The notes under the pieces: model-generated | What the model saw: the letters and a program-made list of their open reading frames with translations, nothing else | Databases searched by the model: none | Told to the model about the DNA's origin: nothing | Program-made: the position numbers and the translations under genes | From: Ptiloglossa arizonensis | Lineage: Eukaryota > Arthropoda > Insecta > Hymenoptera > Colletidae | Length of the DNA: 64,000 nucleotides | NCBI RefSeq assembly: GCF_051014685.1 | Contig: NW_027478530.1 | Location: 310,001-374,000 of the forward strand | Direction: 5' to 3' | Shown here: one piece after another, positions 19,245 to 31,669 of the stretch | Layout of the letters: every line of letters begins with the position of its first letter | Numbering within the stretch: position 1 is the stretch's first letter

Positions 19245-22200
19245 TATACCGTTGTAATCGGGCGAGTCTCTACTTTCAGATGCAACAGAAATTTTGCGGA
19301 TTGGTCAATCCGTTCGCGAGATATGGCAGTTTGAAGGTAAGAAACGCTTGAGAAACTCAAAATTTTCGCAGTTCTGATGCTCGACACGAATATCTAGAAC
19401 GGCCTAGGGGAAAAGCGCGCATACCGTTGTAATCGGGCGAGTTTCTACTTTCAGATGCAACAGAAATTTTGCGGATTGGTCAATCCGTTCGCGAGATATG
19501 GCAGTTTGAAGGTAAGAAACGCTTGAGAAACTCAAAATTTTCGCAGTTCTGATGCTCGACACGAATATCTAGAACGGCCTAGGGGAAAAGCGCGCATACC
19601 GTTGTAATCGGGCGAGTCTCTACTTTCAGATGCAACAGAAATTTTGCGGATCGGTCAATCCGTTCGCGAGATATGGCAGTTTGGATGTAAGAAACGCTTG
19701 AGAAACTCAAAATTTTCGCAGTTCTGATGCTCGACACGAATAACTAGAACGGCCTAGGGGAAAAGTACGCATACAGTTGTAATCGGGCGAGTTTCTACAT
19801 TCAGATGCAACAGAAACTTTGCGGATTGGTCAATCCGTTCGCGAGATATGGCAGTTTGGAGGTAAGAAACGCTTGAGAACCTCAAAATTTGCGCAGTTCT
19901 GATGCTTGAAAAGAATAACTAGAACGGCCTAGGGGAAAACTACACATACCGTTGTAATCGGGCGAGTCACTACTTTCAGATGCAACAGAAATTTTGCGGA
20001 TTGGTCAATCCGTTCGCGAGATATGGCAGTTTGGAGGTAAGAAACGCTTGAGAAACTCAAAATTTGCGCAGTTCTGATGCTTGAAACGAATAACTAGAAC
20101 GGCCTAGGGGAAAAGTACGCATACCGTTGTAATCGGGCGAGTTTCTACTTTCAGATGCAACAGAAATTTTGCGGATTGGTCAATCCGTTCGCGAGATATG
20201 GCAATTTGGAGGTAAGAAACGCTTGAGAACCTCAACATTTTCGCAGTTCTGATGCTCGACACAAATAACTAGAACGGCCTAGGGGAAAAGCGCGCATACC
20301 GTTATAATCGGGCGAGTATCTACTTTCAGATGCAACAGAAATTTTGCGGATTGGCCAATCCGTTCGCGAGATATGGCAGTTTGGATGTAAGAAACGCTTG
20401 AGAAACTCAAAATTTTCGCAGTTCTGATGCTCGACACGAATAACTAGAACGGCCTAGGGGAAAAGTACGCATACAGTTGTAATCGGGCGAGTTTCTACAT
20501 TCAGATGCAACAGAAACTTTGCGGATTGGTCAATCCGTTCGCGAGATATGGCAGTTTGGAGGTAAGAAACGCTTGAGAAACTCAAAATTTGCGCAGTTCT
20601 GATGCTTGAAACGAATAACTAGAACGGCCTAGGGGAAAAGTACGCATACCGTTGTAATCGGGCGAGTCTCTACTTTCAGATGCAACAGAAATTTTGCGGA
20701 TCGGTCAATCCGTTCGCGAGATATGGCAGTTTGGATGTAAGAAACGCTTGAGAAACTCAAAATTTTCGCAGTTCTGATGCTCGAAACGAATAACTGGAAC
20801 GGCCTAGGGGAAAACTACATATACCGTTGTAATCGGGCGAGTCTCTACTTTCAGATGCAACAGAAATTTTGCGGATTGGTCAATCCGTTCGCGAGATATG
20901 GCAGTTTGAAGGTTAGAAACGCTTGAGAAACTCAAAATTTTCGCAGTTCTGATGCTCGACACGAATATCTAGAACGGCCTAGGGGAAAAGCGCGCATACC
21001 GTTGTAATCGGGCGAGTTTCTACTTTCAGATGCAATAGAAATTTTGCGGATTGATCAATCCGTTCGCGAGATATGGCAGTTTGGAGGTAAGAAACGCTTG
21101 AGAAACTCAAAATTTTCGCAGTTCTGATGCTCGAAACGAGTAACTTGAACGGCCTAGGGGAAAAGTACGCATACAGTTGTAATCGGGCGAGTTTCTACAT
21201 TCAGATGCAACAGAAACTTTGCGGATTGGTCAATCCGTTCGCGAGATATGGCAGCTTGGAGGTAAGAATCGCTTGAGAAACTCAAAATTTGCGCAGTTCT
21301 GATGCTTGAAACGAATAACTAGAACGGCCTAGGGGAAATGTGCGCATACCGTTGTAATGGGGCGAGTTTCTACTTTCAGATGCAACAGAAATTTTGCGGA
21401 TTGGTCAATCCGTTCGCGAGATATCGCAGTTTGGAGGTAAGAAACGCTTGAGAAACTCAAAATTTGCGCAGTTCTGATGCTCGAAACGAATAACTAGAAC
21501 GGCCTAGGGGAAAAGTGCGCATACCATTGTACTCGGGCGAGTTTCTACTTTCAGATGAAACCGAAATTTTGCGGATCGGTCAATCCGTTCGCGAGATATG
21601 GCAGTTTGGATGTAAGAAACGCTTGAGAAACTCAAAATTTTCGCAGTTCTGATGCTCGAAACGAATAACTGGAACGGCCTAGGGGAAAACTACACAAACC
21701 GTTGTAATCGGGCGAGCCTCTACTTTCAGATGCAACAGAAATTTTGCGGATTGGTCAATCCGTTCGCGAGATATGGCAGTTTGAAGGTAAGAAACGCTTG
21801 AGAAACTCAAAATTTTCGCAGTTCTGATGCTCGAAACGAATAACTGGAACGGCCTAGGGGAAAACTACACATACCGTTGTAATCGGGCGAGTCTCTACTT
21901 TCAGATGCAATAGAAATTTTGCGGATTGGTCAATCCGTTCGCGAGATATGGCAGTTTGGAGGTAAGAAACGCTTGAGAAACTCAAAATTTGCGCAGTTCT
22001 GATGCTCGAAACGAATAACTAGAACGGCCTAGGGGAAAAGTGCGCATACCATTGTACTCGGGCGAGTTTCTACTTTCCGATGAAACAGAAATTTTGAGGA
22101 TCGGTCAATCCGTTCGCGAGATATGGCAGTTTGGATGTAAGAAACGCTTGAGAAACTCAAAATTTTCGCAGTTCTGATGCTCGAAACGAATAACTGGAAC

Positions 22201-22744
22201 GGCCTAGGGGAAAACTACACATACCGTTGTAATCGGGCGAGTCTCTACTTTCAGATGCAACAGAAATTTTGCGGATTGGTCAATCCGTTCGCGAGATATG
22301 GCAGTTTGAAGGTAAGAAACGCTTGAGAAACTCAAAATTTTCGCAGTTCTGATGCTCGACACGAATAACTAGAACGGCCTAGGGGAAAAGCGCGCATACC
22401 GTTGTAATCGGGCGAGTTTCTACTTTCAGATGCAATAGAAATTTTGCGGATTGATCAATCCGTTCGCGAGATATGGCAGTTTGGAGGTAAGAAACGCTTG
22501 AGAAACTCAAAATTTTCGCAGTTCTGATGCTCGAAACGAGTAACTTGAACGGCCTAGGGGAAAAGTACGCACACCATTGTACTCGGGCGAGTTTCTACTT
22601 TCAGATGAAACAGAAATTTTGCGGATCGGTCAATCCGTTCGCGAGATATGGCAGTTTGGATGTAAGAAACGCTTGAGAAACTCAAAATTTTCGCAGTTCT
22701 GATGCTCGAAACGAATAACTGGAACGGCCTAGGGGAAAAGCGCG
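19245..22744. repeat. Mixed-monomer segment without a clear long repeat order
   Basis: Twenty monomers. The rare acgaatatct appears in adjacent monomers (tatct at 19391 and 19566, 175 bp apart) and once more at 20966. Monomers 19770-20644 follow P order (aagaataac, gtcactac, gcaatttgg, gttataatcg, tacattcag). The pair tttgaagg then gatcaatcc with gagtaacttg occurs at 20820-21169 and again 1400 bp later at 22220-22569. I see no single repeat unit that explains the whole segment. Confidence 0.75.
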
Positions 22745-24494
22745 CATACCGTTGTAATCGGGCGAGTTTCTACTTTCAGATGCAATGGAAATTTTGCGGA
22801 TTGATCAATCCGTTCGCGAGATATGGCAGTTTGGAGGTAAGAAACGCTTGAGAAACTCAAAATTTTCGCAGTTCTGATGCTCGAAACGAGTAACTTGAAC
22901 GGCCTAGGGGAAAAGTACGCATACCGTTGTAATCGGGCGAGTTTCTACTTTCAGATGCAACAGAAATTTTGCGGATCGGTCAATCCGTTCGCGAGATATG
23001 GCAGCTTGGATGTAAGAAACGCTTGAGAAACTCAAAATTTGCGCAGTTCTGATGCTTGAAACGAATAACTAGAACGGCCTAGGGGAAAATTGCGCATACC
23101 GTTGTAATCGGGCGAGTTTCTACTTTCAGATGCAACAGAAATTTTGCGGATTGGTCAATCCGTTCGCGAGATATGGCAGTTTGGATGTAAGAAACGCTTG
23201 AGAAACTCAAAATTTGAGCAGTTCTGATGCTCGAAACGAATAACTGGAACGGCCTAGGGGAAAACTACACATACCGTTGTAATCGGGCGAGTCTCTACTT
23301 TCAGATGCAACAGATATTTTGCGGATTGGTCAATCCGTTCGCGAGATATGGCAGTTTGGAGGTAAGAAACGCTTGAGAAACTCAAAATTTTCGCAGTTCT
23401 GATGCTCGACACGAATAACTAGAACGGCCTACGGGAAAAGCGCGCATACCGTTGTAATCGGGCGAGTTTCTACTTTCAGATGCAACAGAAATTTTGCGGA
23501 TTGATCAATCCGTTCGCGAGATATGGCAGTTTGGAGGTAAGAAACGCTTGAGAAACTCAAAATTTTCGCAGTTCTGATGCTCGAAACGAATAACTAGAAC
23601 GGCCTAGGGGAAAGCTACACCTACCGTTGTAATCGGGCGAGTTTCTACCTTCAGATGCAACAGAAATTTTGCGGATTGGTCAATCTGTTCGCGGGATATG
23701 GCAGTTTGGATGTAAGAAACGCTTGAGAAACTCAAAATTTGCGCAGTTCTGATGCTTGAAACGAATAACTAGAGCGGCCTAGGGGAAAAGTGCGCATACC
23801 GTTGTAATCGGGCGAGTTTCTACTTTCAGATGCAACAGAAATTTTGCGTATTGGTCAATCCGTTCGCGAGATATGGCAGTTTGGAGGTAAGAAACGCTTG
23901 AGAAACTCAAAATTTGCGCAGTTCTGATGCTTGAAACGAATAACTAGAACGGCCTAGGGGAAAAGTGCGCATACCGTTGTAATCGGGCGAGTATCTACTT
24001 TCAGATGCAACAGAAATTTTGCAGAATGGTCAATCCGTTCGCGAGATATGGCAGTTTGGATATAAGAAACGCTTGAGAAACTCAAAATTTTCTCAGTTCT
24101 GATGCTTGAAACGAATAACTAGAACGGCCTAGGGCAAAAGTGCGCATACCGTTGTAATCGGGCGAGTTTCTGCTTTCAGATGCAACAGAAATTTTGCGGA
24201 TCGGTCAATCCGTTCGCGTGATATGGCAGTTTAGATGTAAGAAACGCTTGAGAAACTCAAAATTTTCGCAGTTCTGATGCTCGAAACGAATAACTAGAAC
24301 GGCCTAGGGGAAAAGTGCGCATACCGTTGTAATCGGGCGAGTCTCTACTTTCAGATGCAACAGAAATTTTGCGGATTGGTCAATCCGTTCGCGAGATATG
24401 GCAGTTTGAAGGTAAGAAACGCTTGAGAAACGCAAAATTTGAGCAGTTCTGATGCTCGAAACGAATAACTGGAACGGCCTAGGGGAAAACTACA
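22745..24494. repeat. 10-mer higher-order repeat (1750 bp), copy 1
   Basis: Monomer markers in order: gcaatggaa with gagtaacttg; gcagcttgg; aaaattgcgc; cagatatttt; gatcaatcc after cctacggg; gctacacctacc with caatctgttcgcggg; gcgtattgg; gcagaatgg with gatataag and ttctcag; gtttctgctt with gcgtgatatgg and tttagatg; gtctctac with tttgaagg. The cctacggg marker recurs near 23,430, 25,180 and 26,930. Confidence 0.92.
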
Positions 24495-26244
24495 CATACC
24501 GTTGTAATCGGGCGAGTTTCTACTTTCAGATGCAATGGAAATTTTGCGGATTGATCAATCCGTTCGCGAGATATGGCAGTTTGGAGGTAAGAAACGCTTG
24601 AGAAACTCAAAATTTTCGCAGTTCTGATGCTCGAAACGAGTAACTTGAACGGCCTAGGGGAAAAGTACGCATACCGTTGTAATCGGGCGAGTTTCTACTT
24701 TCAGATGCAACAGAAATTTTGCGGATCGGTCAATCCGTTCGCGAGATATGGCAGCTTGGATGTAAGAAACGCTTGAGAAACTCAAAATTTGCGCAGTTCT
24801 GATGCTTGAAACGAATAACTAGAACGGCCTAGGGGAAAATTGCGCATACCGTTGTAATCGGGCGAGTTTCTACTTTCAGATGCAACAGAAATTTTGCGGA
24901 TTGGTCAATCCGTTCGCGAGATATGGCAGTTTGGATGTAAGAAACGCTTGAGAAACTCAAAATTTGAGCAGTTCTGATGCTCGAAACGAATAACTGGAAC
25001 GGCCTAGGGGAAAACTACACATACCGTTGTAATCGGGCGAGTCTCTACTTTCAGATGCAACAGATATTTTGCGGATTGGTCAATCCGTTCGCGAGATATG
25101 GCAGTTTGGAGGTAAGAAACGCTTGAGAAACTCAAAATTTTCGCAGTTCTGATGCTCGACACGAATAACTAGAACGGCCTACGGGAAAAGCGCGCATACC
25201 GTTGTAATCGGGCGAGTTTCTACTTTCAGATGCAACAGAAATTTTGCGGATTGATCAATCCGTTCGCGAGATATGGCAGTTTGGAGGTAAGAAACGCTTG
25301 AGAAACTCAAAATTTTCGCAGTTCTGATGCTCGAAACGAATAACTAGAACGGCCTAGGGGAAAGCTACACCTACCGTTGTAATCGGGCGAGTTTCTACCT
25401 TCAGATGCAACAGAAATTTTGCGGATTGGTCAATCTGTTCGCGGGATATGGCAGTTTGGATGTAAGAAACGCTTGAGAAACTCAAAATTTGCGCAGTTCT
25501 GATGCTTGAAACGAATAACTAGAGCGGCCTAGGGGAAAAGTGCGCATACCGTTGTAATCGGGCGAGTTTCTACTTTCAGATGCAACAGAAATTTTGCGTA
25601 TTGGTCAATCCGTTCGCGAGATATGGCAGTTTGGAGGTAAGAAACGCTTGAGAAACTCAAAATTTGCGCAGTTCTGATGCTTGAAACGAATAACTAGAAC
25701 GGCCTAGGGGAAAAGTGCGCATACCGTTGTAATCGGGCGAGTATCTACTTTCAGATGCAACAGAAATTTTGCAGAATGGTCAATCCGTTCGCGAGATATG
25801 GCAGTTTGGATATAAGAAACGCTTGAGAAACTCAAAATTTTCTCAGTTCTGATGCTTGAAACGAATAACTAGAACGGCCTAGGGCAAAAGTGCGCATACC
25901 GTTGTAATCGGGCGAGTTTCTGCTTTCAGATGCAACAGAAATTTTGCGGATCGGTCAATCCGTTCGCGTGATATGGCAGTTTAGATGTAAGAAACGCTTG
26001 AGAAACTCAAAATTTTCGCAGTTCTGATGCTCGAAACGAATAACTGGAACGGCCTAGGGGAAAACTACACATACCGTTGTAATCGGGCGAGTCTCTACTT
26101 TCAGATGCAACAGAAATTTTGCGGATTGGTCAATCCGTTCGCGAGATATGGCAGTTTGAAGGTAAGAAACGCTTGAGAAACTCAAAATTTTCGCAGTTCT
26201 GATGCTCGACACGAATAACTAGAACGGCCTAGGGGAAAAGCGCG
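24495..26244. repeat. 10-mer higher-order repeat (1750 bp), copy 2
   Basis: Same ten monomer types in the same order as copy 1, including the rare gcaatggaa, caatctgttcgcggg and gcagaatgg. Differences are mainly at the first monomer junction (aaaactacac) and in the last monomer. Confidence 0.92.
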
Positions 26245-27644
26245 CATACCGTTGTAATCGGGCGAGTTTCTACTTTCAGATGCAACAGAAATTTTGCGGA
26301 TTGATCAATCCGTTCGCGAGATATGGCAGTTTGGAGGTAAGAAACGCTTGAGAAACTCAAAATTTTCGCAGTTCTGATGCTCGAAACGAGTAACTTGAAC
26401 GGCCTAGGGGAAAAGTACGCATACCGTTGTAATCGGGCGAGTTTCTACTTTCAGATGCAACAGAAATTTTGCGGATCGGTCAATCCGTTCGCGAGATATG
26501 GCAGCTTGGATGTAAGAAACGCTTGAGAAACTCAAAATTTGCGCAGTTCTGATGCTTGAAACGAATAACTAGAACGGCCTAGGGGAAAATTGCGCATACC
26601 GTTGTAATCGGGCGAGTTTCTACTTTCAGATGCAACAGAAATTTTGCGGATTGGTCAATCCGTTCGCGAGATATGGCAGTTTGGATGTAAGAAACGCTTG
26701 AGAAACGCAAAATTTGAGCAGTTCTGATGCTCGAAACGAATAACTGGAACGGCCTAGGGGAAAACTACACATACCGTTGTAATCGGGCGAGTCTCTACTT
26801 TCAGATGCAACAGATATTTTGCGGATTGGTCAATCCGTTCGCGAGATATGGCAGTTTGGAGGTAAGAAACGCTTGAGAAACTCAAAATTTTCGCAGTTCT
26901 GATGCTCGACACGAATAACTAGAACGGCCTACGGGAAAAGCGCGCATACCGTTGTAATCGGGCGAGTCTCTACTTTCAGATGCAACAGAAATTTTGCGGA
27001 TTGGTCAATCTGTTCGCGGGATATGGCAGTTTGGATGTAAGAAACGCTTGAGAAACTCAAAATTAGCGCAGTTCTGATGCTTGAAACGAATAACTAGAAC
27101 GGCCTAGGGGAAAAGTGCGCATACCGTTGTAATCGGGCGAGTTTCTACTTTCAGATGCAACAGAAATTTTGCGTATTGGTCAATCCGTTCGCGAGATATG
27201 GCAGTTTGGAGGTAAGAAACGCTTGAGAAACTCAAAATTTGCGCAGTTCTGATGCTTGAAACGAATAACTAGAACGGCCTAGGGGAAAAGTGCGCATACC
27301 GTTGTAATCGGGCGAGTATCTACTTTCAGATGCAACAGAAATTTTGCAGATTGGTCAATCCGTTCGCGAGATATGGCAGTTTGGATATAAGAAACGCTTG
27401 AGAAACTCAAAATTTTCTCAGTTCTGATGCTTGAAACGAATAACTAGAACGGCCTAGGGCAAAAGTGCGCATACCGTTGTAATCGGGCGAGTTTCTGCTT
27501 TCAGATGCAACAGAAATTTTGCGGATCGGTCAATCCGTTCGCGTGATATGGCAGTTTAGATGTAAGAAACGCTTGAGAAATTCAAAATTTTCGCAGTTCT
27601 GATGCTCGAAACGAATAACTGGAACGGCCTAGGGGAAAACTACA
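26245..27644. repeat. 10-mer higher-order repeat, copy 3, shortened
   Basis: Follows copies 1 and 2 through monomer 9 but is one monomer short. The monomer at 26945 fuses types 5 and 6: it follows cctacggg like type 5 but has caatctgttcgcggg like type 6. The type 8 monomer has gcagattgg instead of gcagaatgg. The last monomer (27470) is shared with the start of the 12-mer domain. Confidence 0.87.
26945..27119. repeat. Chimeric monomer from loss of one monomer in the 10-mer
   Basis: Joins the left end of 10-mer type 5 to the right end of type 6, removing 175 bp in register. It also carries gtctctac and the private aattagcgcag. Confidence 0.82.
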
Positions 27645-29569
27645 CATACCGTTGTAATCGGGCGAGTTTCTACTTTCAGATGCAACAGAAATTTTGCGGA
27701 TTGGTCAATCCGTTCGCGAGATATGGCAGTTTGGATGTAAGAAACACTTGAGAAATTCAAAATTTTCGCAGTTCTGATGCTCGAAACGAATAACTGGAAC
27801 GGCCTAGGGGAAAACTACACATACCGTTGTAATCGGGCGAGTCTCTACTTTCAGATGCAACAGAAATTTTGCGAATTGGTCAATCCTTTCGCGAGATATG
27901 GCAGTTTGGAGGTAAGAAACGCTTGAGAAACTCAAAATTTGCGCAGTTCTGATGCTTGAAACGAATAACTAGAACGGCCTAGGGGAAAAGTGCGCATACC
28001 GTTGTAATCGGGCGAGTTTCTACTTTCAGATGCAACAGAAATTTTGCGGATTGGTCAATCCATTCGCGAGATATGGCAGTTTGGATGTAAGAAACGCTTG
28101 AGAAATTCAAAATTTTCGCAGTACTGATGCTCGAAACGAATAACTGGAACGGCCTAGGGGAAAACTACACATACCGTTGTAATCGGGCGTGTCTCTACTT
28201 TCAGATGCAACAGAAATTTTGCGGATTGGTCAATCCGTTCGCGAGATATGGCAGTTTGGAGGTAAGAAACGCTTGAGAACCTCAAAATTTGCGCAGTTCT
28301 GATGCTTGAAAAGAATAACTAGAACGGCCTAGGGGAAAAGTGCGCACACCATTGTAATCGGGCGAGTTTCTACTTTCAGATGAAACAGAAATTTTGCGGA
28401 TCGGTCAATCCGTTCGCGTGATATGGCAGTTTAGATGTAAGAAACGCTTGAGAAATTCAAAATTTTCGCAGTTCTGATGCTCGAAACGAATAACTGGAAC
28501 GGCCTAGGGGAAAACTACACATACCGTTGTAATCGGGCGAGTTTCTACTTTCAGATGCAACAGAAATTTTGCGGATTGGTCAATCCGTTCGCGAGATATG
28601 GCAGTTTGGATGTAAGAAACACTTGAGAAATTCAAAATTTTCGCAGTTCTGATGCTCGAAACGAATAACTGGAACGGCCTAGGGGAAAGCTACACATACC
28701 GTTGTAATCGGGCGGGTCTCTACTTTCAGATGCAACAGAAATTTTGCGAATTGGTCAATCCTTTCGCGAGATATGGCAGTTTGGAGGTAAGAAACGCTTG
28801 AGAAACTCAAAATTTGCGCAGTTCTGATGCTTGAAACGAATAACTAGAACGGCCTAGGGGAAAAGTGCGCATACCATTGTAATCGGGCGAGTTTCTACTT
28901 TCAGATGCAATAGAAATTTTGCGGATTGATCAATCCGTTCGCGAGATATGGCAGTTTGGAGGTAAGAAACGCTTGAGAAACTCAAAATTTTCGCAGTTCT
29001 GATGCTCGAAACGAGTAACTTGAACGGCCTAGGGGAAAAGTACGCATACCGATGTAATGGGGCGAGTTTCTACTTTCAGATGCAACAGAAATTTTGCGGA
29101 TTGGTCAATCCGTTCGCGAGATATGGCAGTTTGGAGGTAAGAAACGCTTGAGAAACTCAAAATTTACGCAGTTCTGATGCTCGAAACGAATAACTAGAAC
29201 GGCCTAGGGGAAAAGTGCGCATACAGTTGTAATCGGGCGAGTTTCTACATTCAGATGCAACAGAAACTTTGCGAATTGGTCAATCCGTTCGCGAGATATG
29301 GCAGTTTGGAGGTAAGAAACGCTTGAGAAACTCAAAATTTGCGCAGTTCTGATGCTTGAAACGAATAACTAGAACGGCCTAGGGGAAAAGTGCGCATACC
29401 GATGTAATGGGGCGAGTTTCTACTTTCAGATGCAACAGAAATTTTGCGGATTGGTCAATCCGTTCGCGAGATATGGCAGTTTGGAGGTAAGAAACGCTTG
29501 AGAAACTCAAAATTTACGCAGTTCTGATGCTCGAAACGAATAACTAGAACGGCCTAGGGGAAAAGTGCG
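27470..29569. repeat. 12-mer higher-order repeat (2100 bp), rearranged copy A
   Basis: Contains gcgtgatatgg, aaacacttgag, gcgaattgg with cctttcgcg, cattcgcgag with gcagtactg, gggcgtgtc, and cacaccattg monomers in the order of the following copies. The monomer at 28345 starts as the cacaccattg type and ends as the gcgtgatatgg type, so two monomers were lost. The copy ends with monomers at 29045, 29220 and 29395 (gatgtaatgg, tacattcag, gatgtaatgg), where later copies have one. The total is still twelve monomers. Confidence 0.82.
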
Positions 29570-31669
29570 CATACCATTGTACTCGGGCGAGTTTCTACTT
29601 TCAGATGAAACAGAAATTTTGCGGATCGGTCAATCCGTTCGCGTGATATGGCAGTTTAGATGTAAGAAACGCTTGAGAAATTCAAAATTTTCGCAGTTCT
29701 GATGCTCGAAACGAATAACTGGAACGGCCTAGGGGAAAACTACACATACCGTTGTAATCGGGCGAGTTTCTACTTTCAGATGCAACAGAAATTTTGCGGA
29801 TTGGTCAATCCGTTCGCGAGATATGGCAGTTTGGATGTAAGAAACACTTGAGAAATTCAAAATTTTCGCAGTTCTGATGCTCGAAACGAATAACTGGAAC
29901 GGCCTAGGGGAAAACTACACATACCGTTGTAATCGGGCGAGTCTCTACTTTCAGATGCAACAGAAATTTTGCGAATTGGTCAATCCTTTCGCGAGATATG
30001 GCAGTTTGGAGGTAAGAAACGCTTGAGAAACTCAAAATTTGCGCAGTTCTGATGCTTGAAACGAATAACTAGAACGGCCTAGGGGAAAAGTGCGCATACC
30101 GTTGTAATCGGGCGAGTTTCTACTTTCAGATGCAACAGAAATTTTGCGGATTGGTCAATCCATTCGCGAGATATGGCAGTTTGGATGTAAGAAACGCTTG
30201 AGAAATTCAAAATTTTCGCAGTACTGATGCTCGAAACGAATAACTGGAACGGCCTAGGGGAAAACTACACATACCGTTGTAATCGGGCGTGTCTCTACTT
30301 TCAGATGCAACAGAAATTTTGCGGATTGGTCAATCCGTTCGCGAGATATGGCAGTTTGGAGGTAAGAAACGCTTGAGAACCTCAAAATTTGCGCAGTTCT
30401 GATGCTTGAAAAGAATAACTAGAACGGCCTAGGGGAAAAGTGCGCACACCATTGTAATCGGGCGAGTTTCTACTTTCAGATGAAACAGAAATTTTGCGGA
30501 TCGGTCAATCCGTTCGCGAGATATGGCAGTTTGGATGTAAGAAACGCTTGAGAAACTCAAAATTTTCGCAGTTCTGATGCTCGAAACGAATAACTGGAAC
30601 GGCCTAGGGGAAAACTACACATACCGTTGTAATCAGGCGAGTCTCTACTTTCAGATGCAACAGAAATTTTGCGGATTGGTCAATCCGTTCGCGAGATATG
30701 GCAGTTTGGATATAAGAAACGCTTGAGAAACTCAAAATTTTCTCAGTTCTGATGCTTGAAACGAATAACTAGAACGGCCTAGGGCAAAAGTGCGCATACC
30801 GTTGTAATCGGGCGAGTTTCTGCTTTCAGATGCAACAGAAATTTTGCGGATCGGTCAATCCGTTCGCGTGATATGGCAGTTTAGATGTAAGAAACGCTTG
30901 AGAAATTCAAAATTTTCGCAGTTCTGATGCTCGAAACGAATAACTGGAACGGCCTAGGGGAAAACTACACATACCGTTGTAATCGGGCGAGTTTCTACTT
31001 TCAGATGCAACAGAAATTTTGCGGATTGGTCAATCCGTTCGCGAGATATGGCAGTTTGGATGTAAGAAACACTTGAGAAATTCAAAATTTTCGCAGTTCT
31101 GATGCTCGAAACGAATAACTGGAACGGCCTAGGGGAAAGCTACACATACCGTTGTAATCGGGCGGGTCTCTACTTTCAGATGCAACAGAAATTTTGCGAA
31201 TTGGTCAATCCTTTCGCGAGATATGGCAGTTTGGATGTAAGAAACGCTTGAGAAACTCAAAATTTGCGCAGTTCTGATGCTTGAAACGAATAACTAGAAC
31301 GGCCTAGGGGAAAAGTGCGCATACCATTGTAATCGGGCGAGTTTCTACTTTCAGATGCAATAGAAATTTTGCGGATTGATCAATCCGTTCGCGAGATATG
31401 GCAGTTTGGAGGTAAGAAACGCTTGAGAAACTCAAAATTTTCGCAGTTCTGATGCTCGAAACGAGTAACTTGAACGGCCTAGGGGAAAAGTACGCATACC
31501 GTTGTAATCGGGCGAGTTTCTACTTTCAGACGCAACAGAAATTTTGCGGATCGGTCAATCCGTTCGCGAGATATGGCAGTTTGGAGGTAAGAAACGCTTG
31601 AGAAACTCAAAATTTACGCAGTTCTGATGCTCGAAACGAATAACTAGAACGGCCTAGGGGAAAAGTGCG
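29570..31669. repeat. 12-mer higher-order repeat (2100 bp), copy B
   Basis: Monomer markers in order: ccattgtactcgg with gcgtgatatgg; aaacacttgag; gcgaattgg; cattcgcgag with gcagtactg; gggcgtgtc; cacaccattg; aatcaggcg with gatataag; gtttctgctt; aaacacttgag; ggcgggtctc; gatcaatcc with gagtaacttg; cagacgcaac with tttacgcag. The rare aatcaggcg recurs 2100 bp later. Confidence 0.92.
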
